Assembly (NCBI RefSeq): GCF_030285665.1 | Contig: NZ_CP127295.1 | Coordinates: 9,424,001-9,488,000 of the forward strand | Direction: 5' to 3' | Length of the DNA: 64,000 nt | Source: Amycolatopsis mongoliensis | Lineage (GTDB): Bacteria > Actinomycetota > Actinomycetes > Mycobacteriales > Pseudonocardiaceae | In this document: in pieces, positions 19,963 through 28,289 of the stretch | Position numbering within the stretch: the first letter of the stretch is position 1 | How the letters are laid out: each line of letters opens with the position of its first letter | Notes under the pieces: model-generated | The model's database searches: none | What the model was told of the DNA's origin: nothing | Seen by the model: only the letters and a program-made list of their open reading frames with translations | Made by a program: the position numbers and the translations under genes

Positions 19963-21318
19963 ATGCTCACTCTGGAGGAAGACGTGGAGGCGCAGGCGCT
20001 GCGTGCTCAAGGCTGGTCGGTCTCGGCGATCGCCCGACATCTCGGACGCGACCGCAAGACCATCCGCCGCTACCTGGCCGGCGACGTGGTGCCAGGCAGA
20101 CGCCGGCCGGTGGGGCCGGACCCGTTCGAGCCGTTCGTGGCCTACTGCCGGGCCCGGCTGGCCGACGACCCGCATCTGTGGGCGGCGACGCTGCTGGACG
20201 AGGTCGCCGAGCTCGGCTACCAGGGCGGATACTCGACGTTCACCCGCGCGCTGCGCCGCTATCAGCTGCGCCCGCACTGCGAGCCTTGCCAGGTGGCCCG
20301 CGGCCGGGACGTCGCGATCATCACTCACCCGCCGGGTGAGGAGACTCAGTGGGATTGGCTGGAGCTGCCGGACCCGCCGGTGAGCTGGGGCGCCGGGAAG
20401 CAGGCGCATTTGCTGGTCGGCGCGCTGGCGCACTCGAGCAAGTGGCGCGGGGTCCTGGCCGATGCCGAGGATTTCCCGCACCTGATCGAGGCCCTCGATG
20501 CGGTGGTTCGCCGGCTGGGCGGGGTGACCCAGGTCTGGCGGTTCGACCGGATGGCCACGGTCTGCCATCCCGCCTCCGGCCGGATCACGCCTGCGTTCGC
20601 GCAGGTCGCCAAGCACTATGGAGTCCGGTCGGTGACGTGTCCGCCGCGGCGCGGGAACCGCAAGGGCGTGGTCGAGAAGGCCAACCACTCGGCCGCGCAG
20701 CGCTGGTGGCGCACCCTCGGCGACGAGGTCACGATCGACGAGGCCCAGGCCGGGCTGGACCGGCTCGCGACCAAGCTCGACAGTCGCCGCCGGGTCATCG
20801 ACGGCGAACGCACCACCGTCGCCGGCCTGGCCGCGGCCGAGCGGCTGCATGCTCCGCCGCTGGTCGCGTTCCCGGCCGAGTTCGACCTCGGTCGGATCGT
20901 CACGCCGCAGGCGCTGGTGTCCTTCCGCGGCAACGCCTACTCCGTCCCGCCCGGGCTGGGCGGCGCGCAGGTTCAGGTCCGCCACCGGCTCGGCGCGGAC
21001 ATGTTGCGGATCGTCACCGAGGGCGGCGCGACCGTCGCGGTTCACAGCCGGGCCCCGGACGGGGCGGGTCGGGTGATCCGCGACGACGGGCACGTGATCG
21101 CGCTTGAACACGCCGCGATGGGCGCGTTCAGCCACGAGCGGCCCTGCACCCACAAGACGCGCAGGCCGCCGTCGTCGGCGGCGTTGGCCGAAGCAGCACG
21201 ACTGCGCGGCCTGCCCGCGACGGGGCCCGCGGCCCACGTCGTGATCGACCTGGCCACCTACGCCGCCACCGCGGCGAAGCTGGGCAGTGCACCCACCTAT
21301 GAGTCCGAGGAGGACTGA
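19963..21318 (+). CDS. istA: IS21-family transposase IstA
   Basis: The 451-residue protein starts MLTLEEDVEAQALRAQGWSV, then an N-terminal helix-turn-helix (AIARHLGRDRKTIRRYLAG) and an rve-type integrase core. Visible are WDWLELP (first Asp), WRFDRMATVCHP (second Asp) and GNRKGVVEKANHSAAQRWW (catalytic Glu region), then the C-terminal Mu-type domain (FRGNAYSVPPGLGG). ATG 19963 follows CCGGAGG by 5 nt. It pairs with IstB, 4 nt downstream of its stop, as in all IS21 elements. All core motifs are present, so it is likely functional. Confidence 0.92.
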   Translation: MLTLEEDVEAQALRAQGWSVSAIARHLGRDRKTIRRYLAGDVVPGRRRPVGPDPFEPFVAYCRARLADDPHLWAATLLDEVAELGYQGGYSTFTRALRRYQLRPHCEPCQVARGRDVAIITHPPGEETQWDWLELPDPPVSWGAGKQAHLLVGALAHSSKWRGVLADAEDFPHLIEALDAVVRRLGGVTQVWRFDRMATVCHPASGRITPAFAQVAKHYGVRSVTCPPRRGNRKGVVEKANHSAAQRWWRTLGDEVTIDEAQAGLDRLATKLDSRRRVIDGERTTVAGLAAAERLHAPPLVAFPAEFDLGRIVTPQALVSFRGNAYSVPPGLGGAQVQVRHRLGADMLRIVTEGGATVAVHSRAPDGAGRVIRDDGHVIALEHAAMGAFSHERPCTHKTRRPPSSAALAEAARLRGLPATGPAAHVVIDLATYAATAAKLGSAPTYESEED

Positions 21319-21322
21319 TCAC

Positions 21323-22138
21323 TTGTCCGGAAACCGTTCAGGGCCACAGATGAGCGAGGCCCGCCGCTATCAGCAACTCCGTTCGCACTTCTCCTACCTG
21401 AAGCTGGACAACGCCGCCGAAGCCCTGCCCCGGATCCTCGATCAGGCCCGGGCGGAGAACCTGTCGATGACCGCTGCGCTGGAGCGGCTGCTGGAGATCG
21501 AGGTCAACGCCACTGAAGAACGCCGGCTGGCCGGCCGGTTGCGGTTCGCCTGCCTGCCCGATCCCTGGACCCTGGCGGACTTCGACTTCGCCGCCCAGCC
21601 CGGGGTCGACGAGAAACTCATCCGCGACCTGGCCACCCTCCGCTTTCTCGACGACGCGTCGAACGTGTTGTTCGTCGGGCCGCCCGGGGTCGGCAAGACG
21701 ATGCTGGCCACCGCGCTCGCGCGCGGGACGGCCGAGGCCGGGAACCGGGTCTACTTCACCACCGCGGCCGACCTCGCCGCCCGCTGCCACAAGGCCGCAG
21801 TCGAAGGCCGCTGGGCCACCTGCATGCGGTTCTTCGCCGGCCCGAAACTGCTCGTGATCGACGAACTGGGCTATCTGCCGTTACCCGGCGACGGGGCCTC
21901 AGCCTTGTTCCAGGTGATCAACCAGCGTTACCTCAAGTCGTCCACGATCCTGACAACGAACGTCGGGATTGCTGACTGGGCAACGGCTTTCGGCGACGCG
22001 ACTGTCGCGGCAGCGATGCTGGACCGGTTGCTGCACCGCGCGACCGTGGTCGGCATCGACGGCCCGTCTTACCGGTTGCGGTCGCATCAGTCTACATCGG
22101 ACAAGCTGCGGAAGGCGGTGAACGCGCATGTCTCCTGA
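21323..22138 (+). CDS. istB: IS21-family helper ATPase IstB
   Basis: A DnaC/DnaA-like AAA+ ATPase that loads IstA on target DNA. Walker A FVGPPGVGKTMLATALA and Walker B KLLVIDELGYLPL are clear, followed by sensor I STILTTNVGI. The TTG at 21323 is chosen because GGAGGA (21309-21314) is 8 nt upstream; an in-frame ATG at 21350 (MSEARRYQQLRSHFSYLKL) lacks an SD but is where family homology begins. Length 245-271 residues, normal for IstB. Its end overlaps the next small gene by 11 nt. Confidence 0.9.
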   Translation: MSGNRSGPQMSEARRYQQLRSHFSYLKLDNAAEALPRILDQARAENLSMTAALERLLEIEVNATEERRLAGRLRFACLPDPWTLADFDFAAQPGVDEKLIRDLATLRFLDDASNVLFVGPPGVGKTMLATALARGTAEAGNRVYFTTAADLAARCHKAAVEGRWATCMRFFAGPKLLVIDELGYLPLPGDGASALFQVINQRYLKSSTILTTNVGIADWATAFGDATVAAAMLDRLLHRATVVGIDGPSYRLRSHQSTSDKLRKAVNAHVS

Positions 22139-22505
22139 CCCGCGCGACCCGGACTACAACGCGACCCGCAAGACCTGCCCGATCTGTTGGGAGCGGTTCG
22201 TCGCGACCGGCCGGCAGGCCAAGACCCGGCTCTACTGCTCGCGCCAGTGCAAACGCACCGCGGCCGCCCGCCGGGAGGTCGAGCGCACCACACCCGCAGC
22301 CAGCACCGCCAGGTCCTTCGGGACACCGCCTCCGGCGGCGACCCCGCCGGCGCCTGCGGCGCCGCTGCCGCACATCGCGGCCCAGCGGGACTGCCCGCAC
22401 TGCGGCGGCCCGGTCACCATCGTCGCGCTGCTCACCACGCCCGAAGCCGCACGACCGCAGATGCCCGTCGCGGCACCCGACGGAGTGATCCCGCTCCGCC
22501 GTTGA
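22128..22505 (+). CDS. Small zinc-ribbon protein carried by the IS21 element
   Basis: The 125-residue product has a CPIC...YCSRQCK pair of cysteine knuckles near residues 17-41, resembling a treble-clef zinc finger, a Pro/Ala-rich linker, and a CPHCGG knuckle near residue 88. It overlaps the end of istB and lies inside the right terminal repeats, so it is a third gene of the element rather than plasmid DNA. I do not recognise a characterised homologue. A DNA-binding accessory or regulatory role is plausible but unproven. Confidence 0.65.
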   Translation: MSPDPRDPDYNATRKTCPICWERFVATGRQAKTRLYCSRQCKRTAAARREVERTTPAASTARSFGTPPPAATPPAPAAPLPHIAAQRDCPHCGGPVTIVALLTTPEAARPQMPVAAPDGVIPLRR

Positions 22506-22529
22506 CACCGGCTACGCTGCACTCCTCAG

Positions 22530-22578
22530 CTGGCCCATTTCGGAGAGCATGGCTGGCCCATCTCGGAGAGCGCCATCA
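22530..22578 (-). repeat. Right tandem terminal repeats of the IS21 element
   Basis: Copies CTGGCCCATTTCGGAGAGCA (22530-22549) and CTGGCCCATCTCGGAGAGCG (22553-22572) are inverted relative to the left end. The outermost CCATCA ends at 22578. Confidence 0.8.
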
Positions 22579-23126
22579 CACCCGGCGACCATCACGGTGC
22601 GCTGGCACGGCTGGACGGTCTCAACGGCGAGATCGCCGCCCGCGCCGACCAGCTGCTCGACCAGGTGCGCCGGGAGCAACCTCGCTGGGCCGCCCCGCTC
22701 GGGCAGCGTCCCGACGACTCGGGGCGGGCCGCGACCTGGGATCAGACTGTCCGGCTGGCTGCGGCGTACCGTGAAACCTACGGAGTCACCACCACCGATG
22801 CCGCCTCCCCGCTCGGCCAGCGACCCGTCGGCCACGGCCCCAAAGCCGCGGCCTGGGACCAGATCACCACCCAATGGAGGCAGCTGATGACCACGCCAGA
22901 CCGGCAAGACGCCGCATCGGATGTGATGCTCACCGTCGAATCCCGCCGCGACGCCCTCGACGCCTTGCGCGACGAATTCACCAGCGGCGTCGCCGCACGT
23001 ACCCAACAGCTTCAGGATGAAGACGAGAAGGAACGGCAGGAGGCACGCCGCGACGAGGCCGAAGACGAGTACGACGACCAACGCGAGACTCTCGGCGACG
23101 ACCTGCACCGCGGCATGAGTTACTGA
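22579..23126 (+). pseudogene. TraA-like relaxase/helicase, 3' fragment
   Basis: After the IS21 element, native sequence resumes in the same phase with PGDHHGALARLDGLNGEIAA and DQVRREQPRWAAPLG. This aligns with an internal repeat in the 5' fragment (HHPGHAQYLHEMNLAIADRV, then IRDQPEWVSGLG). Removing the element and one CACC copy restores one continuous frame. The C-terminus is an acidic coiled-coil-like tail (QDEDEKERQEARRDEAEDEY) ending MSY. As it stands it has no start of its own; an ATG at 22887 could give an 80-residue tail peptide. Confidence 0.85.
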
Positions 23127-23581
23127 CCGGCCCGCAGACCCGGTTCGGTCCGCTGGCGATCGTCCAGCACGTAGACCACTGCCGGCTTCCCTGCGCCGAC
23201 CGAACAGCGGTCGACTTGGAACAGCGTCGTGGCTTCGATCAGGCCGCTGAGTTTCGGGTAGCCGTAGTTGCGGGCGTCGAAGTCCGGGCGCCGTTTGAGG
23301 ATGATGTTTCCGACCGCTGCAAGAGGCGCCCAGCCGTCCTCATCGGACGTCGCGTCGACCGCGCTGCGCAACAGCGTGACCAGTCCGGTGTCCTGCTTCA
23401 GCTCAGCAGCTGATCGACGCGGGTCCGGTTTCTCCGTGATACCCACCGGATTCGCCGGGCTGGTCGCGCGGACCAGGTTTTCGGTGTAGACGAACTTGTC
23501 GCACGCCGCGACGAACGGAGCGGGTGTCTTGCGTTCCCCGAATCCGTAGACCGTCAGCCCGGATTCCCGCGGACGTCGCAA
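23120..23581 (-). pseudogene. NYN-domain/LOTUS (LabA-like) protein, N-terminally truncated
   Basis: The frame encodes ESGLTVYGFGERKTPAPFV and AACDKFVYTENL, the end of a LabA-like NYN nuclease domain, then DEDGWAPLAAVGNIILKRRP and FDARNYGYPKLSGLIEAT, an OST-HTH/LOTUS domain. Intact relatives are about 240-260 residues and start with the Asp-rich NYN core; here only about 153 codons remain. Just upstream the correct frame is lost. It converges on the relaxase tail with a 7-nt overlap. Probably a former plasmid-borne RNA-binding or RNase protein. Confidence 0.65.
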
Positions 23582-23653
23582 TCACCAGGTTCGACTGGGC
23601 ATCAGGAATCACGGAGAGGCTCCTGGCCACCGCGCCCGGCGGCCTCAGCGGTC

Positions 23654-23821
23654 ATGTCCGAACTTGACCGGCGTGTGCACACGGCAGCCACCGACGCCGG
23701 CCACGCGGTCCTGCTCGAACTTGCGGCCGGGTTGGCTGACGCGGTCGCCTGGTACCGCCGGCACCCGGAACGGCTCGCGGTGACCGCGGCGACAACCGAG
23801 CTGGATGGGGTGTCTGCGTGA
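23654..23821 (+). CDS. Small hypothetical protein (55 aa)
   Basis: ATG 23654 opens a 55-residue frame, MSELDRRVHTAATDAGHAVL then ELAAGLADAVAWYRRHPERL, with good codon bias and an amphipathic helical pattern. A GTGA overlap at its end (23818-23821) could couple a downstream gene. I do not recognise a family; it may be a plasmid accessory gene or a fragment. Confidence 0.4.
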   Translation: MSELDRRVHTAATDAGHAVLLELAAGLADAVAWYRRHPERLAVTAATTELDGVSA

Positions 23822-23858
23822 GTACCGTGACGAGCCTGAGCGGCCCGGCCGCCAACGC

Positions 23859-24036
23859 CTGCCCGTTCCTGCACGGCTCGAACTGGCTGCGATCGGCCGC
23901 GCCCTGCAGTCCGGCCAGTACGGGCACGGCCGGAGACCGACGCTTTCGAACTCGAACTCGCCGCCTACCTTGGTGTCGACGATGTCGTCGCGGTTGCCCC
24001 CGGCACCGCGGCCCTGCTCGGCGCCGACCGTCCATC
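23859..24036 (+). pseudogene. DegT/DnrJ/EryC1/StrS aminotransferase relic with frameshift
   Basis: One frame encodes LPVPARLELAAIGRALQSGQ YGHG, and after a 1-nt shift near 23930 another encodes ETDAFELELAAYLGVDDVVA followed by VAPGTAALLGAD. Together they reproduce the N-terminus of PLP-dependent sugar aminotransferases, including the conserved SGT-like phosphate loop. Only about 60 codons remain before the terpene synthase gene end. This is a dead fragment, possibly from a lost sugar or secondary-metabolite gene set. Confidence 0.6.
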
Positions 24037-24043
24037 GGCGTGC

Positions 24044-25105
24044 TCATGCCACGGTCCGCGCGGGCAGGTGGTTCCACCACCAGGCGATCGCCGCGATATC
24101 CGGCACTGCCTCGACACCGTCGGGTGCGTTTCCGGTGGTGGTGAAGGGCTCATCGGCCAGCATGCCCGAGTATCGCGGAGAGTGCAGCAGCCAAGGAGTG
24201 AAGGCACCGAGGTGCCGGACCATGGATTCCACGTACGCACGCAGTGGGGGGCTTCCCTCGCGCAGCAGCAGGCGTGACAGCTCGCTTAACGCGTAGTGGA
24301 CGCTGCCGAGCAAGGCCACCGCCTCGTTGGTCGCTTCCAACGAGTTGAGACCGGATCGTGCGGCGAGCACGGCCACCACATTGTGGTGACCTTCCTTGGC
24401 GTCCTTCGCGAAAGCACCGATGTCGTTGATCCACGCGATCGCCAGGTGCGCGGCTTGGAAGAACGACCGGACGGGGGCGCTGTGGTACTCGTGCTCGGGA
24501 ATGTCCATGCCCATCGCGAACTCAACCACGGCCGACATCGCCGCCAGGCCGGACGCCTGCTCCCGCACGCCGGTATGGACCTCCGCGGACGGCGGTCGCT
24601 CCGCCGCGTCGAGCAGACGTTCGGTGACGGCGGCGGCAAAGTATCGCTGGTGGGCGACCCGCAGCCGCTGTCGCTGCGCGGGCGTGGCCAACGCCAGTGT
24701 CTCCCGGGCGATCTGCCGCACCATCGCGGTGATCGCAGTACTGGGCGCGGGTGAGGAAGGGTCGTCCCAGATGCGCTGCCCGCAGGCGGCCATCACCGCG
24801 GCCTCCTCGATCGGCGCCGATTCCAGGACATCGTCGACAAGGAGGTAGGCGGCGGTCCAGGCCGAGGCGAGTTCGACGAGTTCCGGCCGCGTCGGCGACA
24901 CGGTGAACGCCACCAGCGCGGCCGCCCGCGAGCGCACGACGGCTTCCAGCCGCGCGGGCGGCAGGTCGCTGTGGCGCGACAGCCAGTCCCCGGCTTTCCG
25001 GTCGTACTCCTCGCAGCCGATCTCTGCGTGCACGGGAAAGGGAAAGAACAGCTCGGCCATGACTATCGCCGACCAGTGGTGAAAATCGGGAGGCGGACGC
25101 TGCAC
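24044..25105 (-). CDS. Class I terpene synthase with atypical NSE triad
   Basis: The protein of 338-353 residues shows bacterial terpene cyclase landmarks, numbered from GTG 25105. FFPFP is near 20, the aspartate-rich motif DDVLE is at 91-95, and a pyrophosphate-sensor-like Arg181 lies 46 residues before the second metal motif. The second motif reads NDIGAFAKD at 227-235, and WLLHSPRY at 305-312 ends in the conserved RY pair. The canonical second motif is NDxxSxxKE; here Ser is Ala and Glu is Asp, so metal binding may be altered. GTG 25105 has an SD (AGGGAG, 9 nt upstream); ATG 25060 does not but is nearer the usual N-terminus. It lies downstream of the squalene/phytoene-synthase-like gene on the same strand. 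Product is unknown. Confidence 0.82.
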   Translation of the reverse strand: MQRPPPDFHHWSAIVMAELFFPFPVHAEIGCEEYDRKAGDWLSRHSDLPPARLEAVVRSRAAALVAFTVSPTRPELVELASAWTAAYLLVDDVLESAPIEEAAVMAACGQRIWDDPSSPAPSTAITAMVRQIARETLALATPAQRQRLRVAHQRYFAAAVTERLLDAAERPPSAEVHTGVREQASGLAAMSAVVEFAMGMDIPEHEYHSAPVRSFFQAAHLAIAWINDIGAFAKDAKEGHHNVVAVLAARSGLNSLEATNEAVALLGSVHYALSELSRLLLREGSPPLRAYVESMVRHLGAFTPWLLHSPRYSGMLADEPFTTTGNAPDGVEAVPDIAAIAWWWNHLPARTVA

Positions 25106-25351
25106 ATGTTCAATCTCCCTGAGGTGAGTGTTTCGCTGGTCTTGAGCTCCAGTGGGAACGACGGGATCTCGTCACTCCGACAGAGCCGGTGAGGTCGACG
25201 GGCGAGACGGCGGTGATGCCTTCGGCACCGCTGTGCGACGCAGTCGACCAGCCCGCCGAAAACCGACGGCGCACCCTCGGACGCCTTGAAGATCCCCAGG
25301 CGGCGGGGCGGACGTGGTGGGTGCCCTTTGCCCGGTGATCGTGCTGGGGAG

Positions 25352-26113
25352 TCAGGCCTGCTGGAGGGTCTGCGCCCGGTGGTACTGGGCCCAGGCCACT
25401 TCCATGGCGCGGCTGCACCAGACACGGGCCGGTCCGGGATCCGGCAGCGTCGCCATCCAGCGATCGGCGAGGCTGAGCTCGGTGTGCACGTAGGTGGCCA
25501 GATCGGCGACCGTCCAGCCCTCAGGGAGGAAGTCGACACCGCGTTCGCGGTCGACAGCCAGGTCGGCCAGGATGTTGGCTGCCTGGCAGCCGCGGGCGTA
25601 GCTCATCATCTGCCCGCGGTCGACCTGGGTGCCGTCGTGCCAGGCCCACATGTCACCCAGCAGGGTGGCGACGACTCCGGCCACGGAGAAGGCGTACTCG
25701 TCGAGGTCATCGACGTCTCGCATCCGCCAACCGCGGCGGGACCACACCGCCATCCGGTTGGCCATGGCGATGGCTGCGTCCAGGATCCGCGGGGCGATCG
25801 AGGGTGGCGCCAGCGCGCACCAGTCCGCCAGCCGCAGCGAGACATCGGGCAGGACGTCGCGATGCTCGGCGAACGCGGCGTCGAGACGGCCGGCGATGTT
25901 GCGGGTCTGGAGTGCGCAGGCCACCTCGGTCAGGACCGTGTCCTTCACCGTCGCGGCCAGCGCGGGGTGGTCTTCGATTTCGTCGATCCCGCGGAACAGC
26001 AGGTAAAAGGAGACTTTGGCCTCCTGCAGGCCGGGCGGCATCGCCAAGAGCGGTCGGTAGTACGTCGTGGACCATTGCCGAGCCTCACTGAGCGCAGCGG
26101 TCAAATCAGTCAT
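25352..26113 (-). CDS. Squalene/phytoene-synthase-like protein
   Basis: The 253-residue protein starts MTDLTAALSEARQWSTTYYR and has both DxxxD motifs of head-to-head prenyl synthases: FRGIDEIEDHP (DEIED at 44-48) and GCQAANILADLAVDRERGVDF (DLAVD at 184-188). Family members are typically 270-380 residues, so this is compact, and the Arg usually found in NILRD is Ala here. ATG 26113 is preceded by AAGGAT at suitable spacing. It would act on farnesyl or geranylgeranyl diphosphate, or serve as a cyclase of the phytoene-synthase fold. It is upstream of the terpene synthase (gap 246 nt) and divergent from an exporter. No prenyl diphosphate synthase is in the window. Confidence 0.75.
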   Translation of the reverse strand: MTDLTAALSEARQWSTTYYRPLLAMPPGLQEAKVSFYLLFRGIDEIEDHPALAATVKDTVLTEVACALQTRNIAGRLDAAFAEHRDVLPDVSLRLADWCALAPPSIAPRILDAAIAMANRMAVWSRRGWRMRDVDDLDEYAFSVAGVVATLLGDMWAWHDGTQVDRGQMMSYARGCQAANILADLAVDRERGVDFLPEGWTVADLATYVHTELSLADRWMATLPDPGPARVWCSRAMEVAWAQYHRAQTLQQA

Positions 26114-26753
26114 AGTGATATCCTTCGTACGTGTCCGAGGCGGACGTGAAGACACGGAATCGCCCACCAGAAATCGATATTTTCCTGACGCAGTCGTGCC
26201 CCCTTCGGCAGAAGATTTTCACTCGACCGAGCCGGGCCGAATTAAGGCCTGCTCACCCTGTTGCCGCCATTAACAAGCGGAGGCAGCGCACACCAAATTT
26301 CGGCGATAGCCCCTTCAGGCGTCTATCCAAAAACTGTAGCGAGCACACCACCGGGTTTACCAGACCTCTATCAGGTGAACCACACCGTCCACGAGGGTGG
26401 ACCGCGTGCCCTTTTCACACACGCGCCGAAGTAGCCAATTGGCCTGCGCTTCCGTCTCGTTCCCTGCAGGATGACACCATAGTTGGCAGGTGACGGTCGC
26501 GATCCTCGTCGTCCGATCGCGTGGGTACGGAACCGCCAATCCGGTAGCAACGAAGCAGAACACCCGATCGGTGACGCGAGGGTCTTGATCGGGGAGTTCT
26601 CCAATTCCGGCATGTGCAGTCCGTCACCGGCTCGACGCTGGAATGCACCGACTCGGCGGTCCCGGGACCCATGTTCCGATGCCAGAATTGATTCCGCCTC
26701 CGCGCACAGCCGATTCCGGACCCGGCAAGCTGTCACCGCGAAAGGAAACATCG
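26114..26753. promoter_or_regulatory. 640-nt divergent intergenic region of the terpene locus
   Basis: This gap between the divergent synthase and exporter genes is visibly richer in A+T than its surroundings and should hold both promoters. GTCCAC and GTGGAC form a small hairpin at 26387-26402. No convincing protein, riboswitch or RNA gene is seen. Its length suggests an uncharacterised leader or a lost small gene. Confidence 0.45.
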
Positions 26754-28289
26754 ATGGCCTGGGGTGTCAATCGTGCGCCGAGCACGTCTCTGACTGCCCG
26801 TCAACACTGGACACTGGCGGTCTCCTGCGTGGCCGTCGCGCTGGTCGTCGCCTCGATGGCCGCGCTGTATGCCGCGCTGCCCGGCATTGCGGTGGCAACC
26901 GGGGCGACTCAGGGCCAGTTGACCTGGGTGATCGACGGGTACACCCTGGCGCTGGCCTGCCTGGTGCTCACCGGGGGTGCCCTCGGCGACCGCTACGGAC
27001 GGCGGGCCACCTTGTTGACGGGACTGCTGGTGTTCAGCGCCGGTTCGGCGCTGCCGCTGGCGCTCAGCGAACCGGCCTGGCTGATCGGTAGTCGGGTGAT
27101 CGCCGGAGTCGGCGCGGCGCTGGTGATGCCGTCGACACTGTCTCTTCTGACCAGCGGCTTCCCGACCGCGCAGTGGGGACGCGCAGTCGGGGTCTGGGCC
27201 GGCGTGGTCAGCGTCGGTGCCCTCGTCGGCCTGGTGGGCTCTGGCCTGTTGCTTCAGCGGTGGTCCTGGTGGTCCATCTTCCTCATCTTGACCGTCGCGG
27301 GGATCGCGTCGGCCGTCGCGGCGCTGACCGTCCCGGAATCGCGTCCGCGGGATCGGTCTCGTTTGGACATCGCCGGAGCAGTCCTGTCCGCTGTCGCAGT
27401 CGGACTGTTTGTCGGCGGCGTCACGGAAGCACCTGCTCGTGGCTGGCTGTCACCAGGCACGCTCGGGGCGTTGGTTGGCAGCGTGCTCGCGACCGTTGTC
27501 TTCATAGCGGTGGAACTTCGTCGGGAGCACGCGTTGTTGTCACTGCGGCTGTTCGGCAACCGCTCTTTCTCCATCGGCGTCGTCTCACTGGTGGTGCAGT
27601 TTCTCGCTTGCTTTGGCATGTTCTTTCTGCTGCAGCAGTACTTGCAGCTGGTACTCGGGTACACGCCGATGCGCGCTGCGATCGCCATGGCGCCGCTGGC
27701 CGGGCCGTTGGTGCCGTTGTGCTTGCTGGCGTCCAGGTTGACCGCTCGGGTCGGATTGCGTGCGGTGACCGTGGGTGGCCTGACGGTGCTGGCGGTGGGG
27801 TTGTTCCTGATGTCGTGCCTGCAGGTGCAGACCACCTACCCTGTGGTCCTCCGGTGCGTGCTCGTCGTCGGTGCCGGGCTTGGGTTGTGCACAGCACCGG
27901 CGACCTCGGCGATCATCGTCAGCACCCCGAACGCTAGGCACGGCATGGCCTCCGCGGTCAACGACGCCGCTCGCGAGGTCGGTGCCGCGATGGGCATCGC
28001 CGTCGCCGGCAGCGTGCTGGCCGCCGGATACCGCTACGGCATCGAATCCGCTTTACCGGAACTGCCCGAACAGGTTCGAGGGGCGGTGGCTGACTCTCCG
28101 GCCGCAGCGCTGGCTCTCGCCGAGCATTCGAGGCAGGGCGGGCACTTGCTGACCAGCTTTGCCCGCGCGGCCTTCGTTCACGGCTTCCAGCAGGCGATGG
28201 TGGCGCTGGCCGCGGTCACAGCCGTGGGTGCGATGGCCGCGCTGGCCGACCGGGCCTGCGCACAGCGCAACGTCGGCCGAAAGCCATGA
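26754..28289 (+). CDS. MFS exporter, DHA2 (EmrB/QacA) type
   Basis: A 511-residue protein with about 14 membrane segments. The DHA2 signatures are AALPGIAVATGAT with VIDGYTLALACLVLTGGALG, motif A GDRYGRRATLL, and motif C-like GVGAALVMPSTLSLLTSG. AAAGGA ends 7 nt before ATG 26754. It would export a small hydrophobic compound by proton antiport. Its divergent position next to the terpene synthase and synthase-like genes makes it the likely exporter of, or self-protection against, their product, but that role is inferred. Confidence 0.85.
   Translation: MAWGVNRAPSTSLTARQHWTLAVSCVAVALVVASMAALYAALPGIAVATGATQGQLTWVIDGYTLALACLVLTGGALGDRYGRRATLLTGLLVFSAGSALPLALSEPAWLIGSRVIAGVGAALVMPSTLSLLTSGFPTAQWGRAVGVWAGVVSVGALVGLVGSGLLLQRWSWWSIFLILTVAGIASAVAALTVPESRPRDRSRLDIAGAVLSAVAVGLFVGGVTEAPARGWLSPGTLGALVGSVLATVVFIAVELRREHALLSLRLFGNRSFSIGVVSLVVQFLACFGMFFLLQQYLQLVLGYTPMRAAIAMAPLAGPLVPLCLLASRLTARVGLRAVTVGGLTVLAVGLFLMSCLQVQTTYPVVLRCVLVVGAGLGLCTAPATSAIIVSTPNARHGMASAVNDAAREVGAAMGIAVAGSVLAAGYRYGIESALPELPEQVRGAVADSPAAALALAEHSRQGGHLLTSFARAAFVHGFQQAMVALAAVTAVGAMAALADRACAQRNVGRKP

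Larger units (their letters stand above)
19820..22578 (+). mobile_element. Complete IS21-family element, 2759 bp, inserted in the relaxase gene
   Basis: The ends read TGATGGTGCTCTCTGA at the left (19820) and its inverse with two changes at the right (22563-22578). They are bracketed by CACC at 19816-19819 and 22579-22582, a 4-bp target duplication. Each end carries tandem internal repeats of about 20 bp: TGCTCTCTGAATAGGGCCAG at 19826 and a variant at 19849; inverse copies at 22530 and 22553. Multiple terminal repeats are a hallmark of IS21. It encodes IstA, IstB and a small zinc-ribbon protein. Confidence 0.92.

Noticed and set aside
26387..26402. Hairpin GTCCAC/GTGGAC in the divergent terpene promoter region
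   Set aside because: A 6-bp stem is expected by chance in a 640-nt GC-rich region; no terminator or operator context.
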